A DNA stretch of 64,000 nucleotides from Acridotheres tristis (taxonomy: Eukaryota; Chordata; Aves; Passeriformes; Sturnidae): the NCBI GenBank assembly GCA_037013685.1, contig CM072889.1:10797976-10861975 (forward strand), in the 5' to 3' direction. Below the pieces are notes generated by a model. The model searched no databases, was not told where the DNA came from, and saw only the letters and a list, made by a program, of their open reading frames with translations. Numbering within the stretch: position 1 is the stretch's first letter; each line of letters begins with the position of its first letter. The translations under genes were made by a program, and so were the position numbers. Shown here piece after piece: positions 42,001 to 55,113 of this stretch.

Positions 42001-43770
42001 GGACAGAACAGGTGCTTTTACTCTGAAAAAGTCAGATTCATGCTTGCAGAAACATCTTGCTAACTTGGATGGGCTTCATCAATTGTTTCAACCAGGAAAA
42101 AAAAATGCACAAAACAGAAATCATAATCTCCAAAACAAAACATTTGACTTCAACTGAAGCTGAGTAATTTTTTTAGATCTGAAACTATCCAAAAAAGATT
42201 TTATTTTTAATTCTCTCATTTTCTGGTTGATCCCAATCTAAATCTTTAAAACTCTTTTGGAACTACATCTGAAACAAAAGATTAGCAAGTCACATAGCTC
42301 CCATCATTTCCCATCATGTTATTCTGGGATATACAATTAGTTTCTGGGATGCACAGAACGGTGGGATAATGGTTCTGCAGAGGAAGTAGGTCTGAGTTGG
42401 CCGAGGCATTCAATATAAATATGTAAAAACTATCATTACTCATGAGAATCACTCTGCTGACATGGCTGAAACAGGAAAGAAATAGGATTAGCTGGGACAA
42501 TATGATCATGACCTTTTTTCTCTTTAGCCCTATTTTCTATTTATCAAGAAGTCATAAGCAAATAGGCACAAAAAGCAATGTTTTAAAAAAGAAATTCAGA
42601 GTTGGATAGTAGGTATTAGGCAGAATGTTTGCTCATTCAGCATTTCCTTAGGTCCAAGTGCTTTTCACATACTCCACAACAGTAGTGAAGCCACTCCGGA
42701 AATGCTACTTGACCAGTGCAAAACACTTCAGAGAAAGATGGGTGAGTACATTAAACTTGCTAGACAATTTAGAATCCCCCTAACAGTTTTGATTCAATCC
42801 AGGGTTAGAGCTGGGGTCAGTCCTTTGCAAATCAATAGACACTAATTAGCTCTCATCTAACTGCTGGAAAAAAACAGCATGCATGAACTTGAGTTTTCTG
42901 ACCAGCAGACTTCATTAGAATTCAAATTTGGTGACACAAGTGGTAAAGTCTAAAAAGACAAAACCTCTGTAACTGGTAAAAATCAGTGTTTCACCAAGCT
43001 CTCCTGTAGAAAAAAAGTTCATCACCTGAAAAAACTTACCCATTACTACTTTTCCCCAAGCTATCTTCCCCCCAATAGAAAAACACAAATTACAACAATG
43101 ACAACCACCAAAAAGTTTTAGGGAATTTAGCATGCACAGCAGAGTACAAAGACAAATCAAGATGTGTGTCATGATCACAGGCAGCAAACCCTGTGATCCA
43201 GAAGACCCGATCCATGTTCAGTAAGTGGGCTGCAGCACCTATATCAGACTAAGATCTCTGAAATGAAAATGAGACAAAGAAATCACGGGAGGCAGCAGCC
43301 CCTGAAACGCACTGCTGCACATCTCTTGGAAAAGCTAGCAGCTGTGAGATACTGATTACAGCACGTTTTACACACCTCACTGGGAGAAATCAACAGACAG
43401 CAGCATTTCTAGTAAAGACAGGTCTTTCTCCCATCACCCAAATAAGCAGTCAGAGTGTGGGGTCAGGTAGGCAAGAACTGGGCATATGCTGTGCTGCAGT
43501 AGTATGGACCATACCTATTATAACAACGCAAAGGGCATAGGAGACAAAAAGCTTTCCAGTATTAAATTTCTTTTCTCTCCAACAGCTTTGCTTACTTCAG
43601 GTAAAGAGCTGAAAATTCCTCCTTAGCCAAGTGATAGATTGTCTTGCTCTACAGCTGTGACACATGTTGTCCCAGGTCCATCAGTGGGAATGAACATTTT
43701 ACAGCAAGGACAGCAAATCTGTAATTGCCAATTTCAAATCATCTTTCAGTAGGCTGGATTTTGATGGTGA

Positions 43771-43840
43771 TTATTTTTTCTTTCTGTTTTTGTTTGTTTG
43801 TTTTGCTGGCTGTTTTTTGGTTTTGGGTTTGTCTTTTTTA
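43771..43840 (+). repeat. G/T-rich low-complexity tract
   Basis: About 70 bp dominated by T and G, with TTTGTTTGTTTG and GGTTTTGGG, interrupted by CTGGCTG. It is similar in kind to the longer tract at 19.8 kb. Confidence 0.85.
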
Positions 43841-44821
43841 GGAAGTAGAAGTGATCAATAAATCGAAGAAGGAGCTGTTAGCCTAAGCTCTCCAAGTTTT
43901 TTACTGGAAACAGCCCTGCAGTACTTCTGAGACAGAGGTAAATTTTACTACCCTTGTATAAGAGATTGCAAAATTGTGCTACCAAAAGGACAAATCAACT
44001 TACTCCAGATCATGCTATGAGCCACCAGAGGATTCCACCATTTCCCAGATTCAGTCCCCTTACCAGATAGGCCAGGCCCAAATGCTTGATGTTTTCATGT
44101 GACAGAACTACCCATGGTGTAATCAGCAAGCACCATTACACACATCAGCCCAGGAGAAAGACGTGTGAAAATAATGAAGTATACACAAAATGAGTGACTA
44201 TGAACAGACTATATACCATCAGACACTAGCTATCCCAGATAGCTGCATATAATTTTAAAGACAGCCCATTTACTAAAAAAGTCTCAAGCTATTGAAACAC
44301 CCATACAGCCCTCCATCTTTTCAAAATTCTTGACCAGAATTTCAAACATTACATTTGAATAAACTCCAGCAAACACCAGCCCAAAACAGGGGCAGAACCA
44401 AGCATTCAAAGCCAATCACTTAAGTTATACGTGGACTGAAAGTAAACATGTAAATTGCACTTGAAAGAAACCAAGCAAAAAAATTTTCAGCGTATCTGAA
44501 ACATCCAAACAGTCTGGCAAAATAATTATATCAAGTGACCAGACAGGTCGCTCCATTCCAGCACAAGAGTGCTCACCTGGGTTATTATTCACTCCAGGAG
44601 AGCAACTCACCCTTCCTACGAGTGCCTGGGCAAGTTATCCACAGCACTGTGTCTCTGCAAATTGATCCTCATGCAGTAACGGCTTCTGTGCCTCCTGTGT
44701 GGTGTTTGTGTCAGGGCTGCACATTGCCATGTGCTATTTTAGAAACAGTTAAGATGATAAAATAGATCCAGAGCCTCAGACACAATGATGAGGATACGCA
44801 GATATGACTGCTCAGTGAATT

Positions 44822-44857
44822 CTGACATAACCTGACATAATTCTGACCCTGACATAA
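44822..44857 (+). repeat. Three imperfectly spaced CTGACATAA copies
   Basis: The nonamer CTGACATAA occurs at 44822-44830, 44832-44840 and 44849-44857, with a partial TTCTGAC between the second and third. This is a small local duplication of no known function. Confidence 0.85.
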
Positions 44858-47036
44858 CTCGTTCCTACATTCACTCTTTCTCTTTAAACAGAAACCCTAT
44901 CACCTGTTTCTCTCTTGCTCTGTGCACATATGATAGTTTCACCACTAACAGTTACATCTTTGTGAGATCAACTGAAAGGGCACTCACCGCCTTTGAATAT
45001 TTCACACATTGCTGTGCACTAATAAAATGAACTTTGCATTCTATATCTGGTGATACAGAAATATCTCCAAACTTCCCAAGAGAGTCAGGCTGGAGTGTGC
45101 ACTGTAAGGCAGTAGCAGTTATTAGTGTCCAGCTGCAATGACTACAAACAGCAAAACAGGAGTGTCTACTCTGGAGTCTCCATCAGATGACTGCACATGA
45201 AAATTCAAAGATGATTTCAAATTTGAAGTTTCAAAGGCGTCTGACATTCCGAAGATCAACAATAATATAAAGCAGGTGATACAACAGAGAGAAGCCTCTA
45301 GCTCTGACAGGAAATACAATGCATATATATTTAGAAGAAAAAATCTCCACGGGTGAAATTTGGAAATTGCTTCACTGCAGTGATCATCACAGCTTCGCAG
45401 AAAGTGGTTTAATCTATAACAATCATTTCTAAATTTTTGTTTTTAGATCACCACGTTGTTCCAGTGGAAGTACAAGCCTTCATATAGCAAACCTCCTGAT
45501 AATAGGCACAGAGTTTTTAGGCTGCCTTATGAGTTTCCTTAGAAAAGAGGACATGGCCTTCCAGTGATCTCTGCTCTCCAGCAGTATAGAAAGTACTGCT
45601 CTCAGGTGTAACTTAAATGCCCAACACCAATTCACATAACAACTTTCTCACAATAAATGAACATAGGTTTTCGTTTACATGGGTTGGCTTGGTTTGAAAT
45701 GAACTATGAAAACACACTGGTGCTGTTTCAAAAATAGCATATTCTAAAACATTTTAAGGATGCCGAACTAAATCAAATTAGCATTCTAAAACTGGCAATG
45801 ACAAAGTATGTACTTTAAGTGGAAAATGTTAAATCGATGGTTTGTGACAATAAAGAAGCACTGAAAATACATCAGCTCTCTCACTTCACACCTTCTTGCA
45901 TAACAGTCCTACACTGGCAGTAGGATGGCCTCCCACCTCCCAGACACTGAACACAGTGAACCCAGAGAAAAGAAACCCACTGTTTTCTGCAGCCCTTGGA
46001 CAAGCCTCCAACTCAGCCTTCAACAAAATTGTGGGGCTTTTTTTTGTGGTTAAAAGCTTCTGTCACAAGCTAGTTTCCCATCATGGCATCTCCATTTCCT
46101 TCCAGAGATAAACTACAGCTGTTATACATCTCATGGGAAGGTGTAGTTAATCAGGAGCTTTCCACTCATCCTAACAGCCCCATGTGTCATCCAGGCCCAG
46201 TGCTATATAGGAAAATGAAATAATTTCATATCTGCATCTGCATAAAATCTTTCCAAAACTAAACAAGTAAATGGCACTCTTTACCATGCTTTACTCTTTA
46301 CTCATTCGGTGAACTCAGTTTCTCAAAAAAGTGTCCATCCATGCAAGATACTGTTTTAATTTCTGCTGTGTGAGTTAAATGGAACCCTCACATTTAAACA
46401 CACAATGTACATCAATGTTATGTATGCAGCAGAGGAGAGAGAGTAAGCTTCTTCTGAAATTAATTTAAGAAATAATAGAACAGTTTGAAAGTGGTATGGT
46501 TCCTCCAGCTAACACTGAGATCACATTAAGTTTAATGACAAATCATCTGCTCTGCCATGAAGTGGAAACGAATGTTAGTTGGAACACACCTTTCATGTTT
46601 CAACCGAGACCAAATAATTCAAAAGCTTTGACCCCTAAACTGAAGCCAGCTGCTTTTCTTGGTCAAACAGCAGTTATACACAATACTTGAGCACATTTTG
46701 CAGCATAAAAGGCATTTTCAGTGGTCTGTAATGAATAGAGTTGTGTAGAAAGCACATTTCCAGGTGTTTTACCACAGAACACCAGAGAAACCAGAGTATA
46801 TTCCATATTGGGAAGTTCAGGCATCTTTCCTGTGCTCGCTGCTCCCGCAAAACCACCAGTACACGGCCCAAACTTGGCAATGCTTTCAGCAACACATGCT
46901 TATGCTTTTGGCAGAAGGGAGCTGACCACTTGCAGCATCAGTGTCCTTTGCCAGCTGGCCAAAGAGCACACAGATGCAAGGGAAGCAAATTGTCTGCCCA
47001 CTGGCAAAAAGAAATGCTGAACAGCACCTAAAGGAA

Positions 47037-47107
47037 GCGCGTGCCTGTGCACGTGTGCTCGAGTGCGAGTGAGGGTGCATGTGAGCACACACACCCACAC
47101 CTGTGCC
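47037..47107. repeat. Alternating purine-pyrimidine GT/GC-rich block
   Basis: About 70 bp rich in GTGC, CGTG, GCAC and ACAC steps, for example GCGCGTGCCTGTGCACGTGTG, followed by CACACACACCCACACC. It stands out from its AT-rich surroundings in CpG and in purine-pyrimidine alternation, which favours Z-DNA. It may be a degenerate CA microsatellite. Confidence 0.7.
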
Positions 47108-47611
47108 TTGGGAAAGGGAGGAGCTCCGTTAAACTGGAAAATCTGTCTGCTGCTAGTCCTGAGGGATCATTTTCTGCAACACTCTCACAACAATGAACAC
47201 GCACTTCTTCCATTAAAATCTTCCAAGCTGAATTTTTAAGATTAAAGACAAGGACTACAAGGATGCTAAAGTAAATTTTTATACGTCTGAAATCAGACTT
47301 AATACAACCACCTACAGGATTTTAGCAACCTAAGGTTAGCATGTCTTTGCATTTTCTTTTTTTTTTGTCTCTTGAAAAATGAATGCTACTGAAAAAAACC
47401 CCACTACACATCTGTATTTGGTAAAATACGAAAAGCTTTCTGGATTTAGAAGATACATAAGAAAAAGCTCAAAAAAATGGGATAAGAATTTGCAGCTGAT
47501 AGGTTAAGTGTAGATGAGAGATGGAATCTGTCTGTAGATTAATTAGATTCTACAATCACAGCCCCTTTTCACCTGCACACATCCCACCACTGTCATTACA
47601 TGATCAACAGA

Positions 47612-47641
47612 TTTTAATGAAAATAATGCTTTTCATTAAAA
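47612..47641. repeat. Perfect inverted repeat, 12-bp arms, 6-nt loop
   Basis: TTTTAATGAAAA (47612-47623), spacer TAATGC, then TTTTCATTAAAA (47630-47641), an exact reverse complement. The arms are AT-rich, so the stem is weaker than its length suggests. Confidence 0.9.
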
Positions 47642-50600
47642 ATGCTTTCTTTTGAGAAATGCAAGGGAGACTATACATAAGATTTAGTTTACTTTTCTAA
47701 ATATTTCTTGAAAATTGTACATAAGGCAAGTGCACATTTGTTGGCTGTAAAGGTGTACAACAGCAATTTTTTGCAATGACAGTGCAGAGAGGGAATATGA
47801 GATCTGTGTGCTAATGAGCTGACACTGCAGAGGCTGGAGCAGTGTTAGTATAGTGCACTACAAGTGCAGAGCAGAATGACAGACGTGGGTTATTTCTAGG
47901 GAATGTGATCTACAGAACTATACAATTCAATATTAACACAAACATCCTTCATCAGATTATGAGAAATGCATGGAAGTTATTGCTTCAGTAACGTATTTAT
48001 ATATTTGAGTTGCTATATTAGTAATATTCTGAAAAAGCTAGCTCACTCCCTACATGAGCATTTTTAAAGAAAATATAACCTGATTTTGCTTTTATACATT
48101 CATAGGTCAAGTTAGCTTGCTTTCTGTTTCTACGGACAGCAAAAAGTTGCTTATTTCAAGAAATGTGATAATTTCCCTAGAGCCAACTGATAAACTTAAA
48201 TTCACCTTTAAATACACTTGAATTTTCATCTGTGTTTGCATTTGTTCTCTGTTAAGATATCATACAGCTAAATAAATAAGTGGACAGATAAATAGAGAGT
48301 GGATAAATACTGTATGAATGTGTGTAAATTAAATATACAGAGAGTGGCTTGGTGCTAGCAGCGAAGCAGGGAATACATGTACATAAATCAGATTATGTAT
48401 CATTTAACTAAAAAAGGAATGAGAGGGAGGGGCTTAGGGCAGGAATTTTCTTTTGCTTCTAAACGAATTTGTTCCCATGTCGGGATATTGCCAAATCTGC
48501 GTAGCAGAGGTGGGTTTTTTTTTCTCAGGCTCATGAGAATACTTCAGAAGAGGTTTTTTTTTTCCTCTGGAATGCACCAGATTGCATCAAGCGTGATGTG
48601 CAGCTGCACAGTAAGAACATAAATCTTTCTGAGCAGTGCCCCCCTCAATCCCTGCACACAGGAACACTTACTACAGTCACTATCATACAAATCAATGCGA
48701 AAGAGAATCAGAAGTATTATTTTATGGCTACTGACTAGTATAGGCACTAGGCTCAGGCTACACATGCTCCTTTCTTCAATTTCCTCTCAGCTCCTGTACC
48801 TATCCCACCACAAAGTCAGCCCCAGCCTCCCTCCCCAGTGAAGGCAAAGTCACTGCAGGTTTCTCTCCTATGGAGCCCTGCCAATTGCAAATATTGATCT
48901 AACGGCGGTGTGACAGCACTGGAGACAATATATGCTTATCTCCAAGTGAGGTAAAAATGTTGTGGAAATAATTCCTTCATGGATATGGCAGCAGGGTGAA
49001 ATGATCTGCCACTCCCATACGAAATGAGGATATGGTTAAAGGCTGCAATTTTGGTCAGGTAGTGTGAGAAGCTATTAATTCATCCTAATGCATTGATACT
49101 CATAAGTTTTCTGACTTTCAAAGCTAACTGGTACCAGATTCAAAAGAACAACTGTTCTGAGGTTTTTTATATTTTGAGCTACTGAAGCCTATGACTGGTG
49201 TCTTGGACTTGCCATATTCTTTTCTTATCAACAGTATTATGAGATGGTTGACACAGTACAGACAAGGTCGCCTTTTCATTTTCTTTTGTCTGTTTCTTTT
49301 TTCACATCTTCTGCTTTTAAATAGGTTGCTGTAAGTACATATTCTTTGGTCAACAGTTTCTCCACAGATTTAAGTTTTCCCAATTTTACTATACTGGTAA
49401 TATGGGTGTTGGAACATGGAGCCTGGTACTACGGAAAACTGTCCCACTTTACTAAAACTGCCACAGGATTTATTAAGCATTGACAAAAATCATTAGATGT
49501 CAGAAGATGAGCAGAACACTGACTAAATATACTGACTGCCCATGAACAAGTGGATCATTTCTGTTGGTGGAAGAAGCGCTGGTAACAACTTTTAAAAAAC
49601 AATTAATAATTAATCACCCAAGCAGTTCAACATATTTAGTTTAAATCCATATAATTGATATTTAGGAAACTGTGTTTGAGATACAGCCTCTTGAAGGGAT
49701 TACACTGATTAAGGATTAATAGTCTGATGTTTGTTGTAAGAGTTGTTAAGGCTCGATAGGATTAGTAAAATAAGATGCAAAGTAGAGACACACTTTTATT
49801 TACCATTTTTTCCCATCCTGACCAATTATTTTTATTGCATATTACAAAATTAACCCCCCTGCAAAAGTTTTAAAGGTCCTACTTCAAAGTCCTTTGGAAA
49901 GTGTAACACTGCACTACCAAGAAGCAGTCACATGGGGGATATGTTAGAATATCAATCCAAAATTTGTCCAAATATTTCCTTATTGTGTATTTTTTAACCA
50001 TCAACTTTCTCAAAATATACAGTGGGACAGGAATGTAAGAACTATGCTATCTCTTGCAAATAAAAAAATAAATAAGTCATTGAAAACCTAGAACTGTTTT
50101 AAAGCAAAAAATACTAGTCTTCTGTACTTCAGTACTTCATTATTTCAGTACATTGCTTCCTCTTTGACCATTTTATACTGTGAGTATAAACCTGCAAACT
50201 GTGAAAAGAAACCTGTTCATAATGTAAAGTTAGTACATTGCATTCAGTGGTCCATTAGATCATGTGCAGACATATATCTCCAGATTGCAAAGTGCATTAG
50301 TTACTTTGGAAGAGGACTCATTTCATTTTCAAAGATTTACAATAAAACTTGCATAGAATCAAATTTGGATACACCAGTAAAACAAATATCCAGTAACTAC
50401 TATTGGTAAAGGAATGCCTTTTAAAATGCAGAACACGCATAAGTCTTTCTGAAAGAGATTTCGCATTTTAACACCACATTAGCAACACTCAAAATTCTAT
50501 TTTGCATCTTCTGTTAATAAAAGCTTAAATTCTACGCGTGCACTGCTTGTGCAGAGCTATCTCTCCTTACGCCAAGTGCTCCGATTCCATTTTCTCTCCC

Positions 50601-51095
50601 CTCAGCTCTAACAGTATGTGTCAGTTTACAGGCTCCTCAGCTTTTCACAGGACTCTAACTGGAAGAAAACAACTCAGTATTTCAAGGCAGATGAAGGAAG
50701 CAAACCCCTCTAGCCTTCTCACCTCAAGGTCACTTCTAAACAGTTGTTTCTGGTTTTCCCCTACGTATTATTTGCAAATTATGCCTTTTCACACAGCTAG
50801 GTTGTAGCCTCAACAGAAGAGGGATCTTACTTCAGCAGCAATTCACTGACTGAAGCTACACAGCACTGCTATTATCAACAACATGGTTGTTTTCCTGAAA
50901 AACAAAACTAAGGGCATGAAGTGGTGAGAGAACTTTTCCTAAGGTATTCCATATAATTCTGCAAATCTACTAAACCTCCAGTCACTACACACATTTGTTG
51001 CACTATATTGTATGACCAAGAACTCTAGGCTAGCAGGAAGGAATTGAATGCAGGATAGATAATAAATGAATATATTTTTAAAAACCAGGTATTTA

Positions 51096-52114
<1,019 letters not shown>

Positions 52115-52205
52115 CTATACTGATGGTGTTGGGGAACCCCGCCAGTGCCTCCCCCAGCAGCCCCGCCAGCAGCAGCAGCAGGGTCCGGGGCGCGCTCTGC
52201 CCCAT
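52115..52205 (-). CDS. GRIA3: GRIA3 exon 1 coding part: signal peptide and first mature residues of GluA3
   Basis: These 91 bp encode 30 residues plus the first base of codon 31. The ATG at 52203-52205 opens MGQSAPRT, followed by five CTG leucines, AGLLGEALA, then GFPNTISI. This is a classic secretory signal peptide of about 22 residues with an A-L-A cleavage motif, leaving GFPNTISI at the mature N-terminus. The start context is strong (A at -3, G at +4). The open frame continues upstream to a TTG at 52289, but no other in-frame ATG lies between. The longer MARQKK-type start I recall for mammalian GluA3 therefore has no ATG here. The splice donor is GTAAGC. Confidence 0.95.
52167..52181 (-). 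repeat. GRIA3: (CTG)5 run coding for Leu9-Leu13 of the signal peptide
   Basis: Five identical CTG codons in a row encode the hydrophobic core of the GluA3 signal peptide. On the plus strand this is (CAG)5. It is short, but a trinucleotide run in a coding exon can change length in frame, altering the number of leucines. Confidence 0.95.
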
Positions 52206-52704
52206 TTTCTTCAGCCCCTGCGGTTCAGCCCCTAAACCGAAACTGGCGGCACAGGCATGGGCGCAACTGGAGACTCGGAGCGGTGTCAACGGTGGTGGCG
52301 ATGCTGGCGGAGGTGGTGGGGAGGATGGTCCCCCTCCTTTCGTCTCTTTTTTTAATCCTTTCCTTCCCCAAATCCCTCTGCTCTCGTCTTCACCCCAGTC
52401 TAGCAGGGCTCATTGGCTGCGAGATTGCCTTTCTCCCCCGTCTCCAGCAGCCCCCCCCAACGCAGGGACTTCCCCCAAAGATGGTGGGTAGCGAAGCCGC
52501 CGAGGCTGCTCCGCCCGGGCCGGGAGGGGGTTATCGATCAAACTTGGCGTGAGGCGGGCTGGCAGCCGCTCCGCTCCGCTCCGCTCGGCCGGCCCGCCTG
52601 CCTGCCCAGCCCCAGCGGCTCCGGCCGCAATTCAGTGCTCGGGGCTGCGGTCGGCGGGAGCGCACCGGCCTCACGTGGGGCGGCCCCTGGGCTGCAGCTG
52701 CCCC
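52206..52704 (-). promoter_or_regulatory. GRIA3: Probable GRIA3 5' untranslated region and core promoter
   Basis: This is GC-rich sequence directly upstream of the GluA3 start codon and inside the CpG island. The transcription start cannot be placed from sequence alone. A TTTAAA on the sense strand about 500 bp upstream of the ATG gives one possible upper limit. The interval includes purine-rich GGTGGT repeats (plus-strand 52290-52320) and a pentanucleotide repeat. Open frames on both strands are composition effects. Confidence 0.6.
52566..52585 (+). repeat. (CCGCT)4 pentanucleotide repeat
   Basis: Four uninterrupted CCGCT units on the plus strand, (AGCGG)4 on the GRIA3 strand, lie in the probable 5' untranslated region or core promoter. 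It is a short GC-rich microsatellite that could vary in length. Confidence 0.9.
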
Positions 52705-52710
52705 TTTAAA
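52705..52710 (-). promoter_or_regulatory. GRIA3: TATA-like TTTAAA motif
   Basis: On the GRIA3 strand the motif reads GCTTTAAAGGGGC, an isolated AT element inside very GC-rich sequence, about 500 bp upstream of the start codon. If used, transcription would begin near 52675-52680. It may equally be incidental, because CpG-island promoters often lack a TATA box. Confidence 0.35.
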
Positions 52711-52725
52711 GCTGCATCGGCTCCG

Positions 52726-52765
52726 GGTGTGTGTGTGTCTCTGTGTGTGTGAGAGTGTGAGTGCG
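52726..52765 (+). repeat. Interrupted (GT)n microsatellite in the promoter
   Basis: GTGTGTGTGTGT, then CTCT and GTGTGTGTGTGAGAGTGTGAGTG, at the upstream edge of the putative core promoter. The alternating purine-pyrimidine sequence could form Z-DNA under transcriptional supercoiling. Confidence 0.9.
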
Positions 52766-52779
52766 GTGCGTGCGCCTGT

Positions 52780-52796
52780 GGGCGGGCGGGGGAGGG
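52780..52796 (+). promoter_or_regulatory. GRIA3: Canonical G-quadruplex motif in the GRIA3 promoter
   Basis: The plus strand reads GGG-C-GGG-C-GGGGG-A-GGG: four G-tracts separated by single-base loops, a pattern known to give very stable quadruplexes. It overlaps tandem GC boxes that Sp-family factors could bind. It lies on the strand opposite to GRIA3 sense, about 70 bp upstream of the TATA-like motif. Confidence 0.75.
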
Positions 52797-55113
52797 AGCG
52801 GGGAAAGGAAGGAGGGGCGGGGAACCGAGCCGGGGCCGGCAGAGGAGGCCGGGGATGGTGAGGAGGTGGTCGTGTCCTGCCTGTGCCCGTGCCCGATGGG
52901 CGGTGCGGGCGCCCCAGGACTTGTGGGCCGGGAGGCAGCAGAGGCGGATCGGGGCCGGGGGCGGGAGGCCCGGTGATGGCCGGGGCAGGCGGGTGCTGCT
53001 GGGCCCCGCCTGAGGGGCGAGGGCTGGGGAGAGACTTGAGCCCAGGGGCTGCCGAGAGGAGGCTGGAAAGGGCCACAGCAAGGGATGCTGAGGGACCGTG
53101 CGCTCTCCCGAAGGGGCTGCCGGCCCTGCGCCCGAGTTCTCCCCATCCCTCCTCCAGTGCCAGCGCATCAGCGGGAAGCATCATCCGCCCACAGTGCCGT
53201 GAAGTGAAGAAAGACAAGAGTTTAATCCCACACAAGGGAATGTTAGGTCCTTCCTAACCTCCCCTAAAGGAAGGAACTCAAATAAAGTCTCCATTTCATC
53301 CTTGATGCTGGAAGAAGACACAACATGTGTGTCAGCTGCTGAGCTGCCCCAGCACAGACCACACAGCAGGGCCAGCCTGGTGGTTGCAGGGGAGCAGGGG
53401 GATGGGTGATGGACATTCCTTGTGTCTTGAGCACCAGCCCTGAGATGCACCTGGCCTTCATATCCACAGGGAGCTGCAATGCATCTGCCTATGCCAGGTT
53501 CTCTCTGTTTTTTTACCCATCTCCTCGACACTTCTCTGTATGGATCCTGCAGTGCTTTTCTTTTTGCTGCTTTGGGCCTCACAAAACTGTACAAAATAGA
53601 GAGAGAAGAGTGATACTAGGTGGAGTTGTCCATCTCATAGGCCCAGCAAAGACTGTTCTTCCCTTAATATTCGCTTTTCCTCTGATTTCAGCAGGTCACT
53701 TTATATCAATGCTACTCTGCTTCTTTTTTTATCTTAGTCTTAGACTGTGGCATTGTTTGGGTTGATGTTCAGTTCAGTTAGGGATAATATTCTAAAATAA
53801 TCAACTGGTGCCACTGGCTGTAGCATCATGTAAGTAGTCAAGATGTAAGATTGAAGGTTGCCACAGATTATCACACAAATGCTGATGAAAAACATTAGAG
53901 ATCCAAAACACTACTTTTGAAGGAAGCCAGAGGTAGAGGTGAAGAGCAGGGCACTACAGTCATGATGCAGGAGTGTAACACATGCTTTTAGTGTGTGACA
54001 TATGTGTGACATCTGCTCACTCTAGGGTACATGCATTGGTTGCTACATACTGTGTTCCTTTATGGGAATCATTCCCAGAAGATGAAGGCTGTTCCAGATC
54101 AGGCAGAGGTAGAGATCAGGCTGCAGGGTGGATGGTAATGTTCCCTATTTAGACTGAGATGGCAGTTGTCTTTTTAAAGAAATGATAGTCTGTATGGACA
54201 GGTTCATGATTATATCTATAGCACTCCTCAAGGTCAAAGCTCTGAACACATATTACCTAGGAATTCCTGTAAGCATCCCCATGAGGCATGATTATATTAT
54301 TCTTTTACAGATGTAAAAACTTAAAAATCAGGGAGAGCAACTGGCCCAGCTCACCTAACCAGGAGGTTTCAGACCAGAATTAGCATCTTGAGCAATAGCC
54401 TGGCTTTGTTGTAGAGCACTCTGCTCACAAATGTCCTTTGGTTAAGATAGCAGATCTGAAAGCTAGACAGGTGCAGGAAGTTTAGACATTAAGGACAGTT
54501 GTCAGAAGCATATTCCTCTTAGCAAATAATTTCTCTATCTTGTTCCAAGTTACTCACCTTTTCCTATTCTACACACGTCCAGCCTCTTTCTAATGTATTC
54601 TCTAAAAAGTCCTGCTGTTCTCTTTTTTTTGGTGCCCTTTGCTAGTGGTCCTACTTTCTTCCTGTTCATTTGCTCTTGCGAAATTCTCTCCATCTCTGCA
54701 GCTAAGTATTGCAGGCTGATTGCCACCTGCCACACTGACAGCTGATGGTGCACTGAAAAAAATATGAAATAAATTATATATAGCATTATAGATGTTAGAA
54801 TAAGTAAGAAGATAAAATAGCCATGAATTAATGTAGCATGTCAGAGTCTGAGTTTCACACACTGCCAGCACGGTGGGTACCTTGTCTCCAAAAAAATGGT
54901 GCTTCACAGTCTAATCTACAAATGAACAGTTGTGTGGTGATCCAAAACATATCTGTGCCGAGAGACAAATTTTAATTATCACCCATATTTTTTCTTCTGA
55001 ACCCCCTTACATGTTGTTGTTATTATTCCCTTTAGCATTTGGAATATGCAGTTTGCTATTTTGCTTATGCAGTTAGCTTTATGGCATGATTAGCAGGTAC
55101 AAATGGCACAACA

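Noticed and set aside
52531..53235. 234-codon open frame on the minus strand upstream of GRIA3 exon 1
   Set aside because: Proline- and arginine-rich translation of GC-rich promoter DNA, overlapping two other open frames of similar length on the same strand. No family signature.
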